From: Beroe forskalii
Lineage: Eukaryota > Ctenophora > Nuda > Beroida > Beroidae
Assembly (NCBI GenBank): GCA_011033025.1
Contig: WFMF01000384.1
Span: 107,831 to 171,830, forward strand
Length of the DNA stretch: 64,000 nt
Reading direction: 5' to 3'
In this document: piece by piece, positions 54,942-64,000 of the stretch
Position numbering within the stretch: the first letter of the stretch is position 1
Layout: each line of letters starts with the position of its first letter
Made by a program: the position numbers and the translations under genes
Notes under the pieces: model-generated
What the model was told of the DNA's origin: nothing
Seen by the model: only the letters and a program-made list of their open reading frames with translations
Database searches by the model: none

Positions 54942-57648
54942 ATAATCCACCCGATTTTTGCAATGACCTAGAAATTTTTTATAACAATTCATAAACTATT
55001 TCAGGGGCTAGTACTGGGTCTCAGGAGCCCAGAAAAAAAAGTTTACCAACCTACCCCATGGGGGCGGTGGTTTTTGGGCCACGCCCTTTTTTATTTATAC
55101 GCTATGTCGTTTTCATAACTCGGCAGGAAAGTCGTAGAGACTTCATTTTGGGCCTCAAACGAATCGCCCAATCAACGTGTTTTATACAATTGTTGACTCA
55201 ATATGCCGTAGAACCCTCAGGGAAGAGTTATGGGCCAAAAACCATTTTCGGAGTAGTCCGCAAACCATTATTACGGCTATATTGGTATCTTGGCTCCAGG
55301 AAGGTCGTAGAGACTTAATTTTGGGCTCAAACAATCGCAACAGCCGTGTTTTATACAATTTTGACACCAATATGCCCGTAGAACCCTCAGGGGAGAAGTT
55401 ATGGGCCAAAACCATTTTCAGAGTAGTCCCCGAACCATTATTTGGGCTATATTGGTAGTTTGACTCCAGGAAGGTCGTAGGCTTTATCTTGGGCGCAAAC
55501 GAATCGCAATGACCACGTTTCTATACAATTGTTGACACCAATATGCTGTAGAACCCTCATGGAAGAAGTTATGGGCCAAAAACCATTTTCGGAGTAGTCC
55601 GCGAACCATTATTTGGGCTATATTGGTATCTTGGCTCAGGAAGGTCGTAGAGGCTTTATTTTGGGCGCAAAAGAATCGCAACGATTGTTGACTTGAATAT
55701 GCCGTAGAACTCTCAGGGAAGAAGTTATGGGCCAAAAATCATTTTTCAGAGTACTTGCAGCCCATTCTTTGGGTTATAGTGGTATCTTGGCTGGGGAAGC
55801 TCGTGGAAGATTTATCTTAAAATGAAGTTGCTCGCAAATTTGGCAATGTTTTATTTGACTGTTGCCACAGATATGCTTTAAAACCTCAAGAAAGAAGGTA
55901 CGGATCAAAACCATGTTTTTGGCTGCCCATAACCCATTGCTCGGGATTTTAAATTGGTATTTCGACTCATGAACTCAGGCAGTTCCTATAGACAAAAACA
56001 TATGATTTTATTTCATAGCGGCCACAAACCATTTTTCAGGGTACCCGCAACCCATTCTTGATGTGAAGTATTTATATATTCTGTTGGTGCTTATTTGCCT
56101 AGTGCTGCTAGGCCTGCTCACTCAGCTGTGTGAAGCAGCTGGTGCCGCGCTGGATGAACAAGACGCGTGTCAGCTTGTCAGTGACAGGCAAGTGCATCTA
56201 TTTTCTTTCATAGAGACACCAAATGTCTTGATTATAAGGTGACTACAGAATTTCAACCATTTAAGCTCCAAAGCTTAAAGTAAGTATGCTAAAATTTATG
56301 TTTGTGTAAAACTTTGTTAGTTGTTGAGGAATGAACAGAATCTGAAGTGAAGGGAAAGAGTGCAGATGCTTATATCATGGTATTATTAAGTTCTGGATTT
56401 CTACCATGTCAAACAAGAACATGATTGGTCAGAAGCTGTAGGATAATGTCCTAGCTGTAGGATAATGTCCTAGACTTAAAGCTGTAGGACAGTGAGTGAA
56501 TACCTACCTACATACAAAACTACAAAAAGCTCCATAAAATCATGGGTTTTGGGTCTCTAGGAACTACCTGAGCCCACCTGAGGTCATGAGTCGAAATACC
56601 AATATATCCCGAGCAATGGGTCATAGGTAGCTAGAATCATGGTTTTGATCCATAACTTCTTTCCTGAGGGTTTTCAAGCATATTTGTGGCAACAATCAAA
56701 TAAAAACATTGCAATTGTGATTCACTTCAGTTCAAAATGAAGCTTCTTGAGTTCTATGAGCTTCCTCCGCCAAGATTCCACTATAGCCCAAAGAATGGGT
56801 TGCAAGTACCTGAAAAAGTGGTTTTGGCCCATAACTTCTCTTCTGGGAGTTTTCTAGTGTGTTTGTGACGACAATCGAATAAAAACATGGTCCTTTCGAT
56901 TCATTCGCGCCAAAGATAAAGCCTCTACGACCTTTCTGGAGCCAAGATACCAATATAGCCCAAATTATGGTTCGCAGACTACTCCAAAATGGTTTTGACC
57001 CACCTTCTTCCCTGAAAGTTCTACGGCATATTGGAGTCAACAATTGTATAAAAAACACGGCTGTTGCGATTCTTTTGCGCCCAAGATAAAGCCTCTACGA
57101 CCTTCCTGAGCCAAGATACCAATATAGCCCAAATAATGGTTTGCGGACTACTCCGAAAATGGTTTTTGGCCCATAACTTCTTCCCTGAGGGTTCTACAGC
57201 ATATTGGTGTCAACAATTGTATAAAAACGTGGTCATTGCGATTCGTTTGAGCCCAAGATAAAGCCTCTACGACCTTCCTGAGCCAAGACACCAATACAGC
57301 CCAAATAATGGTTCCGGAATACTCCGAAAATGGTTTTTGGCCCATAACTTCTTCCTGACGGTTCTACAGCATATTGGTGTCAACAATTGTATAAAAACGG
57401 TCATTGCGATTCGTTTGCGCCCAAAATGAAGTCTCTACGACTTTCCTAAGCCGAGTTATGAAAAAACGACATAGCGTATAAATATAAAAAAAAGGGCGTG
57501 GCCCAAAAACCACCGCCCCCCATGGTAGGTTGGTAAACTTTTTCTGGGCTCCTGAGACCCAGTACTAGCCCCTGAAATAGTAAATGAATTGTTATAAAAA
57601 ATTTCCAGGTAAGCTGGAATTTTTGCAAAAATTGGGTGGATTATCAAC
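54942..57648. mobile_element. Foldback element 3, about 2.7 kb, arms made of about 180-bp tandem units
   Basis: The outer ends ATAATCCACCCGATTTTTGC (54942) and its inverse (57648) continue through ACTATTTCAGGGGCTAGTAC. Then come tandem units of about 180 bp, each with TTGGGCTATATTGGTATC, GAAGTTATGGGCCAAAA and CAATTGTTGACACC. About five units stand in one direction (55100-55960) and about five inverted (56560-57440). The unique centre is 55970-56560. The Trp-rich ORFs on both strands across the arms come from the repeats. The layout matches foldback 1 but the sequence does not. Confidence 0.8.
56060..56187 (+). other. Possible signal-peptide exon in the centre of foldback 3
   Basis: The frame reads KYLYILLVLICLVLLGLL, then TQLCEAAGAALDEQDACQLV, as a secretory signal peptide with a cleavage-like CEAAGA. 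It ends at AG|GCAAGT, the consensus of GC-AG introns. No in-frame ATG is present: the ATG at 56061 is one base out of frame. It could be the first exon of gene B, damaged or captured, or chance. I could not find a downstream exon in the right phase. Confidence 0.3.
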
Positions 57649-57789
57649 CCAAAGACGGTGTACACACGCATGCCTTCGTCTGCGTGTTCCTTAACACAGC
57701 TCCAAGATGCAGGGCTGCACAGGGTTCATTAGCTTCCGTAGCAAGATAATTACACGGCATGCTGCTGCAGCTACTCGTGTCTAACACCA

Positions 57790-57918
57790 GCTAGTGGGCA
57801 TGTGTGACCGAGCTCCTCTCATTTCTCATCCGTTGGATCATGAGCAGAATATGTCCACTATCATTGGAGGTTGATGCCCAATGCCCATTCGTCCTCAAAT
57901 CGTGCATCATGAATAAGG
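57790..57918 (+). other. Possible exon before a GTAAGA donor
   Basis: After an acceptor-like CAGCTAG, an open frame (ACVTELLSFLIRWIMSRICP, with several Cys) ends at a good donor AATAAG|GTAAGA at 57918. I recognise no domain. It may be an N-terminal exon of gene B. Confidence 0.3.
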
Positions 57919-57919
57919 T

Positions 57920-59120
57920 AAGATTTTCACTGCCATCCATCCTCAAACTCTCCCACCTCACTCATTTTCCTGCCAATCTGCCATTCTCTAAGTGTCAAAG
58001 TTTATTCCCACATCACTTCCTGTCTTATGGTTGTGGTCAGTGCCTGGTGACTCACTTGATCTCATGTTTTCTTAATATGATACCTATTATCAACAGAATA
58101 GGTGTAAGAGTTTAGCCACATCGCGTTGCGGTTTGTACAATTAGCGGGCAGGATATAATGAAGGATAACGCTCGCTGATTGTTCGAACCATAAAGTGCTG
58201 TGGGTAAGCTTGTCCTATCTGGGGGCCAAGTGCAGTGGAAGGCTCGTATCTCATCAGCAGCTCCTACACTTGGGTGCCTACTAGGCCCTCTCAGGCCCAT
58301 CCCCCTAGCAGTAGTAGTGGGTAAACTATTTTTGGTGGCTTCATGTCAAAATTGCACAGTACCCACAAGCTGCGTTAGAAGGTCGTACAAGAATCGCACG
58401 AGTTGCATGAGTTTGTAGGATCTATAAGACGATACGGATAACCTGATAGGATTGTAGGAGAGAATCGTGTGCATAATTCTTGACAATTAAACTCATAATC
58501 ATGAAAATTATCATATTATCCATCAGAGCATGTCTTTTGAATATAGCACATTATATCAACGGGCATCCCCACTTTCAGTCTTTTTCTTAGGTTCACCTAC
58601 TTTCATCATTTGTCTTCACAACGGGGTTATTCGTACGATTCTTCTTTGTGCTTTTGCTCACCAAATCGGTCATTAACCTAATACTTAGCTCTTGAAAGAG
58701 GAGAGCAGACACCAGTGAGTGTTATGAGTTTTAGTTTATATGTATGTCCTGAATGTATAACCCAGGCTTTTGTTTTTGCGTCTATGCTATGAATTATTCC
58801 GCCTTGGCTACCGCTAATAGAAAATAGGAGCTTTTAATAGTCATGAGCAAGAAGCAACTGCCCCAAGTATGTCTACCAGTGTCTAAGCTTTCTCTTATTA
58901 ATATTTCTTACACTCTTGGCCTTGCACGCCTTTTACTTTTAGCATAAGTAATTAAGAAAGGAATCGATTATCTTCAAAATTTCACGCATCGTTTTCATCT
59001 TTTCGTGCTTTGCACTAAAAACCTCTCGAATAATTTTATTTTGGTTGGACCTCTCGACCCCATTCAAATTCTGTACCGCCCTGTACCGCCCTGTACCGCC
59101 CAGTACTGTCTCCTGTCTCA
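57920..59120. other. No gene recognised
   Basis: Mixed sequence upstream of the first confident gene B exon. ORFs of about 70 codons on both strands near 58112-58418 have no recognisable features. A 10-bp CTGTACCGCC repeat stands three times at 59072-59101. Confidence 0.4.
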
Positions 59121-59121
59121 G

Positions 59122-62100
59122 AATTCTTTTCCAGTCATTCCACCCCTAAACGTACCTGAACTCAGGGTACAATTATATGACATTTTTGGAGTAGTAGATG
59201 AGTACTACGGAATGAGGCCCCGTGTAGGAGTTGGGACAGCGCTTTTACTGTCTACACTCCTCTCATATCAACATGGTTAGATTTCAATTGGTAACATATC
59301 TTAGATATTTTTGTCTTATATTCTGAGTAAATCATTTATTTTCTGCATTTAAAGACTCTTTTGTAATTTTGTCGGAACGTAAGTGGAATGTTAATAATTA
59401 TATACTTTTTCAGTAGCACAGGCTACAGAGAGCCAATTCGGTACTGACCCGGTGGTAATAACGCCAAAACCAACGATAGTCAGGACTGGAACACCTGCCA
59501 CTCTAACATGCGTTTTCACGTGAGTTATTATATTGTTACTCTTTTAACTTTGATCAGCATAATATTGAAGAAGTGCTTCTTTTCGATGAGTTCATGACAA
59601 GAATGATTCACTGATATGGTTAAAAATTTGGGTGGAAGCATTTTTATCTAAAAGAGTAAAAGTAACGAATCCATGACATGCTCCCCCTCAGAAAACTAAT
59701 GGAACTCATGACATGCTCCCCCTCAGAAAATTAACAGAATTCATGACATGCTCCCCCTCAGAAAACTAGTTGAATTCATGACATGTTCCCTCTCAGAAAA
59801 CTAACTGAATTCATGACATGCCCCCCTCAGAAAGCTGGAGCATCAGATCGAGGTGCTGTGGACGGACAGGTCGGGAGCTAAGGTGGGGGTGTACGGTCCT
59901 AACACACGGGACTCCTACACTCAGATAACACGGCCCTATGATCCTGACGAGTACTCACAGGAGGGTGAGATCTAGGACACTCTTCTAAATGTTCGTTCAA
60001 TGATTTATGAAGATCACTTTATGTCCCCCGACCTCGTGTCCCCCAACCTCGTATCCCCCGACCTCGTTTCCCCCGACCTCGTTTCCCCCGACCTCGTTTC
60101 CCCCGACCTCGTGTCCCCCGACCTCCTGTCCATCGACCTCGTGTCCCCCGACCCCGTGTCCATCGACCTCGTATCTTCGTATCCCCGACCTCGTTTCCCC
60201 CGACCTCGGTTCGGGTTCCCGGTCCCGAATCCCGTAAGTCACGGGATTCGGCCGTGAGATGGATGGAGTCATATTATCAAAATAAAACGCAGAGCTTTTT
60301 AGTTAAGCTGACAGAACAGCTTAGCCTTTCCTAAATTGCAACAAGCTTAGTGTTTAATGAGACCTTATGTTCATTGTCCATTTAATATCTTAAATAAGTA
60401 AATACTACTCTCCTGCAGCTCTCCTGATCCTAAGTTGTGTATCCCAGGTGTTCTGATAGTACACGCCCACGCAGTAATAGCCACTACCTCCTTCAAGTGC
60501 GAGATAGGGGCGGGGGCAGTCCCTGAAAACAGACTACCTCTTACTCCTGGCAGGATAGGCTTACAAGTCTACAGTAAGTGCTGTGGGGACTATACAAGTG
60601 TACAGTAAGTGCTGTTGGGACTGTACAAGTGTACAGTAAATGCTGTGGGGACTTTACAAGTGTGCAACTGTACAGTAAGTGCTGTGGGAAATGTACAACT
60701 GTACAGTTAGTGCTGTGGGGACTGTACAAGTGTTAAGTAAGTGCTGTGGGAACTGTAAAAGTGTACAGTAAGTGCTGTGGGGACTGAGTCGTAGGGAAGA
60801 AAAGGCAGTTGAAACCATCAGAAGTAATCCTAAATACTTCTTTTCGTACGCAAAACGGTTTCAAAAGACGAAATCTACGATTCCTGTTCTTCGTAATGCA
60901 TGCAATGAATTGACCAGTGACCCCAAAAGCAAGACAGAAATTCTCCAAACACAATACCAAAAAGTTTTCAGTGACCCTGTTAAGGCTGACATCAGTGCAT
61001 GCCTCTAGTCGGATGGTCTTCCTCAAGGAATGAGCACCTCCTTCTTAGACTTTAGCTTTTCAAAAGAAGACATCATATCAGCCCTAAAGGAACTTGACCC
61101 TTATTCAGCTTGTCCTGATGACGATGTCCCAGCCAGAATTCTCACATCATGCAAAGACGAATTGGCAGTCCCTCTACATATTATTTGGTCGGATTCCCTC
61201 GCCAATGGATTTATTCCTCCTGTTCTTAAGGCTCAGTTCATAACACCTGTCTACAAGAAGGATGACCGCACTGATCCTGCCAATTATAGGCCAGTATCCC
61301 TGACTTCTCGCCATCATTAAGACCTTTGAGAGAGTTATGAGAGACAGGCTTGTGGAATATCTCGAGGAATCAAACTTCATCAGCAACAACCAACATGGGT
61401 TTAGGAAAAACGCAGTTGCTTTGACCCAGCTGCTTAGCCACATCGAGTTCATATACAGCTGCCTAAATAGCAATGATGAAGTAGATGTGATTTACCTCGA
61501 TTATTCGAAGGCTTTCGACAAAGTGGACCATCAAGTACTGTTGGAAAAGCTCAAGCGGTATGGCATCGGTGAAAAATCTTGTCCTGGATTAAAGAGTTCC
61601 TCACAAACCGAACCCAAACTGTTCAGGTGGAAGGGGTTTTGTCATCAGCCCAACCTGTGGTAAGTGGAGTCCCACAAGGTACAGTGCTAGGACCCATACT
61701 GTTCCTTTATACATAAACGACCTACTTCCGACACTAAAAATTGCAAGGGACTATGTTTTGCAGACGACACCAAATTGATATCAAGGGTGCTTGGTCTGGA
61801 ATGTACTGCAAAAATACAGGAAGATCTGTGCAGGGTAATACAATGGTCAACCATGAATAACATGGAACTCCATGAAGACAAATTTCAACTGCTGAGCTAT
61901 CCTCTTAACAGTTCCTACCTTGTACGGCAACTACCTTTCTATCCGGAGAATGTAGAATACAAAACTCCCAAAGGACACGTTATCGAAGTTATGGACACTG
62001 CTAAAGATTTGGGGGTCCTTGTTTCAAGTGATAGATCATGGTCGCCTCATATTGAACAAACTGTTCAAGGAGCTAGGAAAATGTCCTCTTGGGTTCTCAG

Positions 62101-63591
62101 CGCCTTCTGTGATCGTTCTCCCTCGTGATGCTCACTCTACAAGTCAATGGTCCGCTCCAGGCTTGAATACTGCTGTCCGGTTTGGAACCCTTCCGAAGAT
62201 AACTGACATAAAGAAATTAGAGAACGTCCAACGCTGCTTCGTCCGAAAGGTAACTGGACTCAAAGATTTGAGTTATTGGGACCGCCTCAAGAAGCTGAAA
62301 CTTATGTCACTTCAACGCCGGAGAGAAAGATACTGCATCATTCAAGTTTGGAAGATAATCCACAGCCACGCTCCAAACGATGTCGAAATGCAGTTTAAGC
62401 ACCATCCTCGGCTTGGGATCAAGGCACTCATCCCTCAGATAAACACCAAAGCCCAACTATCTGTGCGTAGTGACTACGACAGTTCATTTGGTGTTAGAGC
62501 AGCTCAGCTTTGGAATATCTTGCCATCTGATGTCTCAACTGATCTCACTTGAAAGCTTCAAGATCGGTTTGGGCAAGTTCCTTGAGCAGTTCCCGGATAC
62601 ACCTCCTGTTCCGGGGTACACAGCTGTGAACAACAACTCATTGCTGAGCTGGAAGGAGACGCGCACGACGCAGATGTCCTGAGCACGCCCAGTCAAACTC
62701 ACCAAAACGTACCAAAACGTACGTACGTACTGTGTACAGTAAGACGTGTTGTGGGTACTCAACTGTACCCACAGCACTGTTCCAAATTTGGGTACAGTAT
62801 GAGTATCGCAGTGAAAAGTGCTCTTCTGTCGCTCATCGTGATTCGCACTTCAGCCTTCATAGTGACACTTGATTTCAGTTCAGGCGTATCATTTATGTTC
62901 TAATTTCTCTTCTCGATACTATCATGATCATAGTCGCCCATCCTATTCAACACTTCAACAAGGTTATGTCCCCATAGGTATCAGTGGTCTCAGTCGGCAA
63001 GTTATTCGGGAGACTGATGTGTTATTGAGCTGCCAGTTCGCTTACGTCACTGCACAACCCGACGAGGTTAGTTATTGAGATTTTCTTATTCCGATTAGCT
63101 GCTTTGAATCAAAGGTTTTGGATGGTCGTTCCTATAGCACATTCATGCTCTACAATAGAAGCTGTAAAGTACAATTAAATCACAGAAATCAGGATTTCAA
63201 CGTTGGTATCATCCTCATTTTAGTTAATTGGGGATGGGCGGAGGGGTGAATATCTCTCAACTCCTACTTGCCATTTCCATACTTTCAAAATATGATGATT
63301 TTGTACAGCAAAGTGCTTACACGTTAACCAGGCGTCGGGCAGTATATTTGCTGATATATGGATGTACATTTCATTTGCATTATGTATGCACACAATTATG
63401 CTCGAGTGCTATGAATATATTACTCTACCCGAGGTATACTGAGGTCTTGACGCTCTGCCCTAGGTGTACTGGGAGTTCCGTAAAGTGATAACGAGCAACG
63501 CAGTGACGAAGCTGTGCAGCGCACAGAGCACCACAGAGGGGCTCTGCGCGGACGGGAAAATCATCAGTCGTAATATTGACTCTGATGCCAC
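59122..63591 (+). CDS. Gene B: 5' Ig-like exons of a second receptor copy (runs off the window)
   Basis: The exons are 59122-59275, 59414-59519, 59831-59964, 60448-60573, 62978-63066 and 63464-63591, and phases close at every join. The first contains a hydrophobic stretch (GVGTALLLSTLLSY). Then come Ig halves: TPATLTCVFT with IEVLWTDR, TTSFKCEIG, and VLLSCQFAYV with VYWEFRKV. Cys, Trp and Cys are placed as in Ig domains, each domain cut by an intron before the Trp. Exon 63464-63591 is nearly identical to 114-241, so gene B and unit 1 are copies. From the paralogue it should continue into a GAIN/seven-helix region beyond the window. The intron 60574-62977 holds a LINE, and element X begins about 155 bp after the last exon. 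The transcription start is not seen. Confidence 0.7.
59672..59846 (+). repeat. 35-bp minisatellite copying a splice acceptor
   Basis: Five units start at 59672, 59707, 59742, 59777 and 59812, exactly 35 bp apart. Each contains CATGACATG, a C-rich tract and CTCAGAAA. The last one supplies the true acceptor of exon 59831-59964; the first four are copies of it in the intron. Confidence 0.92.
60024..60215 (+). repeat. 15-bp minisatellite, CCCCCGACCTCGTTT type
   Basis: About twelve imperfect units of 15 bp in the intron after exon 59831-59964. Because 15 is a multiple of three and the units lack stops, ORFs appear on both strands; I reject these as genes. Confidence 0.9.
60559..60785 (+). repeat. 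Approximately 31-bp minisatellite copying an exon end and splice donor
   Basis: Seven units of the form TACAAGTGTACAGTAAGTGC plus TGTGGGGACTG. The first is the end of exon 60448-60573 with its GTAAGT donor (60574). Later units keep GTAAGT in four cases and carry GTAAAT or GTTAGT in others. The LINE begins directly after the array. Confidence 0.9.
60786..62720 (+). mobile_element. 5'-truncated, frameshifted non-LTR retrotransposon (Jockey/CR1-like)
   Basis: The fragment encodes the linker and reverse-transcriptase part of a LINE: VETIRSNPKYFFSYAKRF (60820), the palm motif YLDYSKAFDKVDH (61493), GVPQGTVLGP (61668), FADDTKL (61758) and the C-terminal RRRERYCIIQVWKI (62318). The endonuclease half is missing, as usual after incomplete reverse transcription. 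At least three frame changes (near 61320, 61600-61700 and 62100) break the ORF, so it is dead. It lies in a gene B intron in the sense direction. GTGTACAGTAAG occurs on both sides and may be a target duplication, though it is also the minisatellite unit. Confidence 0.85.
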
Positions 63592-63720
63592 GTTAGTGAT
63601 GGAAAAACAAGTGCAAATAGATACATTTGAAATTGAAGAACCTTGGGGCAGAATATAACAGTACTTGGGACAGGAAGATAATCCAACCAAGGAAATACAA
63701 ATTAACTTTTTCAAGGGTGA
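63464..63720 (+). repeat. Duplicate of 114-370 (unit 3)
   Basis: From about 63350 to 63745 the sequence follows 1-390 with few differences, including the exon, its donor and the intron as far as TGAATATCACCCTAT, where element X begins. It is the third copy of the receptor cassette in the window. Confidence 0.85.
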
Positions 63721-63746
63721 CTGCAAAAATATGTGAATATCACCCT

Positions 63747-64000
63747 ATATCCACTCGCGTGCGCTTTTTGAAGACATTTTAGGTAGCGGGCGCGCATAGC
63801 CCGGTAAAATATCTGCACGCTTAATTTGATATACCCACCGGATATAGCCCGGCCCGCGAGAGCAGTTTTACGCCGGTTGCAATATAGCCCGCCTCTTGGA
63901 AGAAAAATATTTCAGGTGCTAAACTGGCTGACATCATTGAAAAACCACAATAACAATTTTAGCAGCAAAATCTCGATCATGAGGCAAAAACCCCCACTGA
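63747..64000 (+). mobile_element. Element X, left-end fragment (cut by window end)
   Basis: It starts ATATCCACTCGCGTGCGC after ATCACCCTAT and follows copies A and B to the window edge, through CGATCATGAGGCAAAAA. Confidence 0.8.

Noticed and set aside
55058-57345. Many 65- to 108-codon ORFs
   Set aside because: All lie in the tandem arms of foldback 3 and repeat one another on opposite strands.
59997-60272. ORFs on both strands
   Set aside because: Translations of the 15-bp minisatellite in an intron.
63592-63660. A frameshift in unit 3 relative to unit 1 (missing G near 63639)
   Set aside because: The exon ends at the GTTAGT donor (63591), which gives the correct phase for the next exon, so the difference is intronic.

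Overview
The window is nuclear DNA from an animal. Coding sequence is split into short exons with GT-AG introns whose phases chain across many exons. The protein types are metazoan: Ig-like ectodomains, a GAIN/GPS region followed by a seven-helix membrane domain, and a non-LTR retrotransposon. The base is AT-rich and crowded with foldback elements, MITEs and minisatellites. I cannot fix the phylum; a non-vertebrate, possibly early-branching, marine animal is my best guess.

Layout. 1-3795 (+): part of an Ig-type receptor ectodomain, truncated and carrying a frame lesion. 3817-8142: a foldback element with long inverted repeats. 9127-23757 (+): a full downstream receptor (gene A) made of an Ig-like ectodomain, Cys-rich exons, an acidic Pro/Ala/Asp repeat exon, a GAIN/GPS region and a seven-helix domain, i.e. 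an adhesion-GPCR-like protein. Its ectodomain exons duplicate those at 436-3795. 24048-31900: stacked MITEs, palindromes and a G-tract-bounded minisatellite element, with only weak ORFs. 41675-31923 (-): a second, divergent multi-helix receptor-like gene with insertions in its introns. 41704-49573: nested mobile elements, apparently inside one foldback of about 6 kb. 49588-54024 (+): the 3' part of a single-span membrane protein, weakly prominin-like. 54942-57648: a third foldback. 59122-63591 (+) and beyond: the Ig exons of another copy of the receptor (gene B). Its last visible exon nearly duplicates 114-241, and one intron holds a decayed LINE.

The window is therefore part of a tandem array of Ig/adhesion-GPCR-like genes being reshaped by duplication and transposition. 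The paralogous units give natural empty sites, so several insertions can be read directly with their target duplications. Two patterns stand out. Short tandem duplications repeatedly copy exon-intron junctions (20850-21140, 49949-50042, 59672-59846, 60559-60785). Two elements with poly-G/poly-C ends, 5-6 bp target duplications and unrelated minisatellite cores (12400-13578, 28944-29565) look like one element class that I do not recognise.
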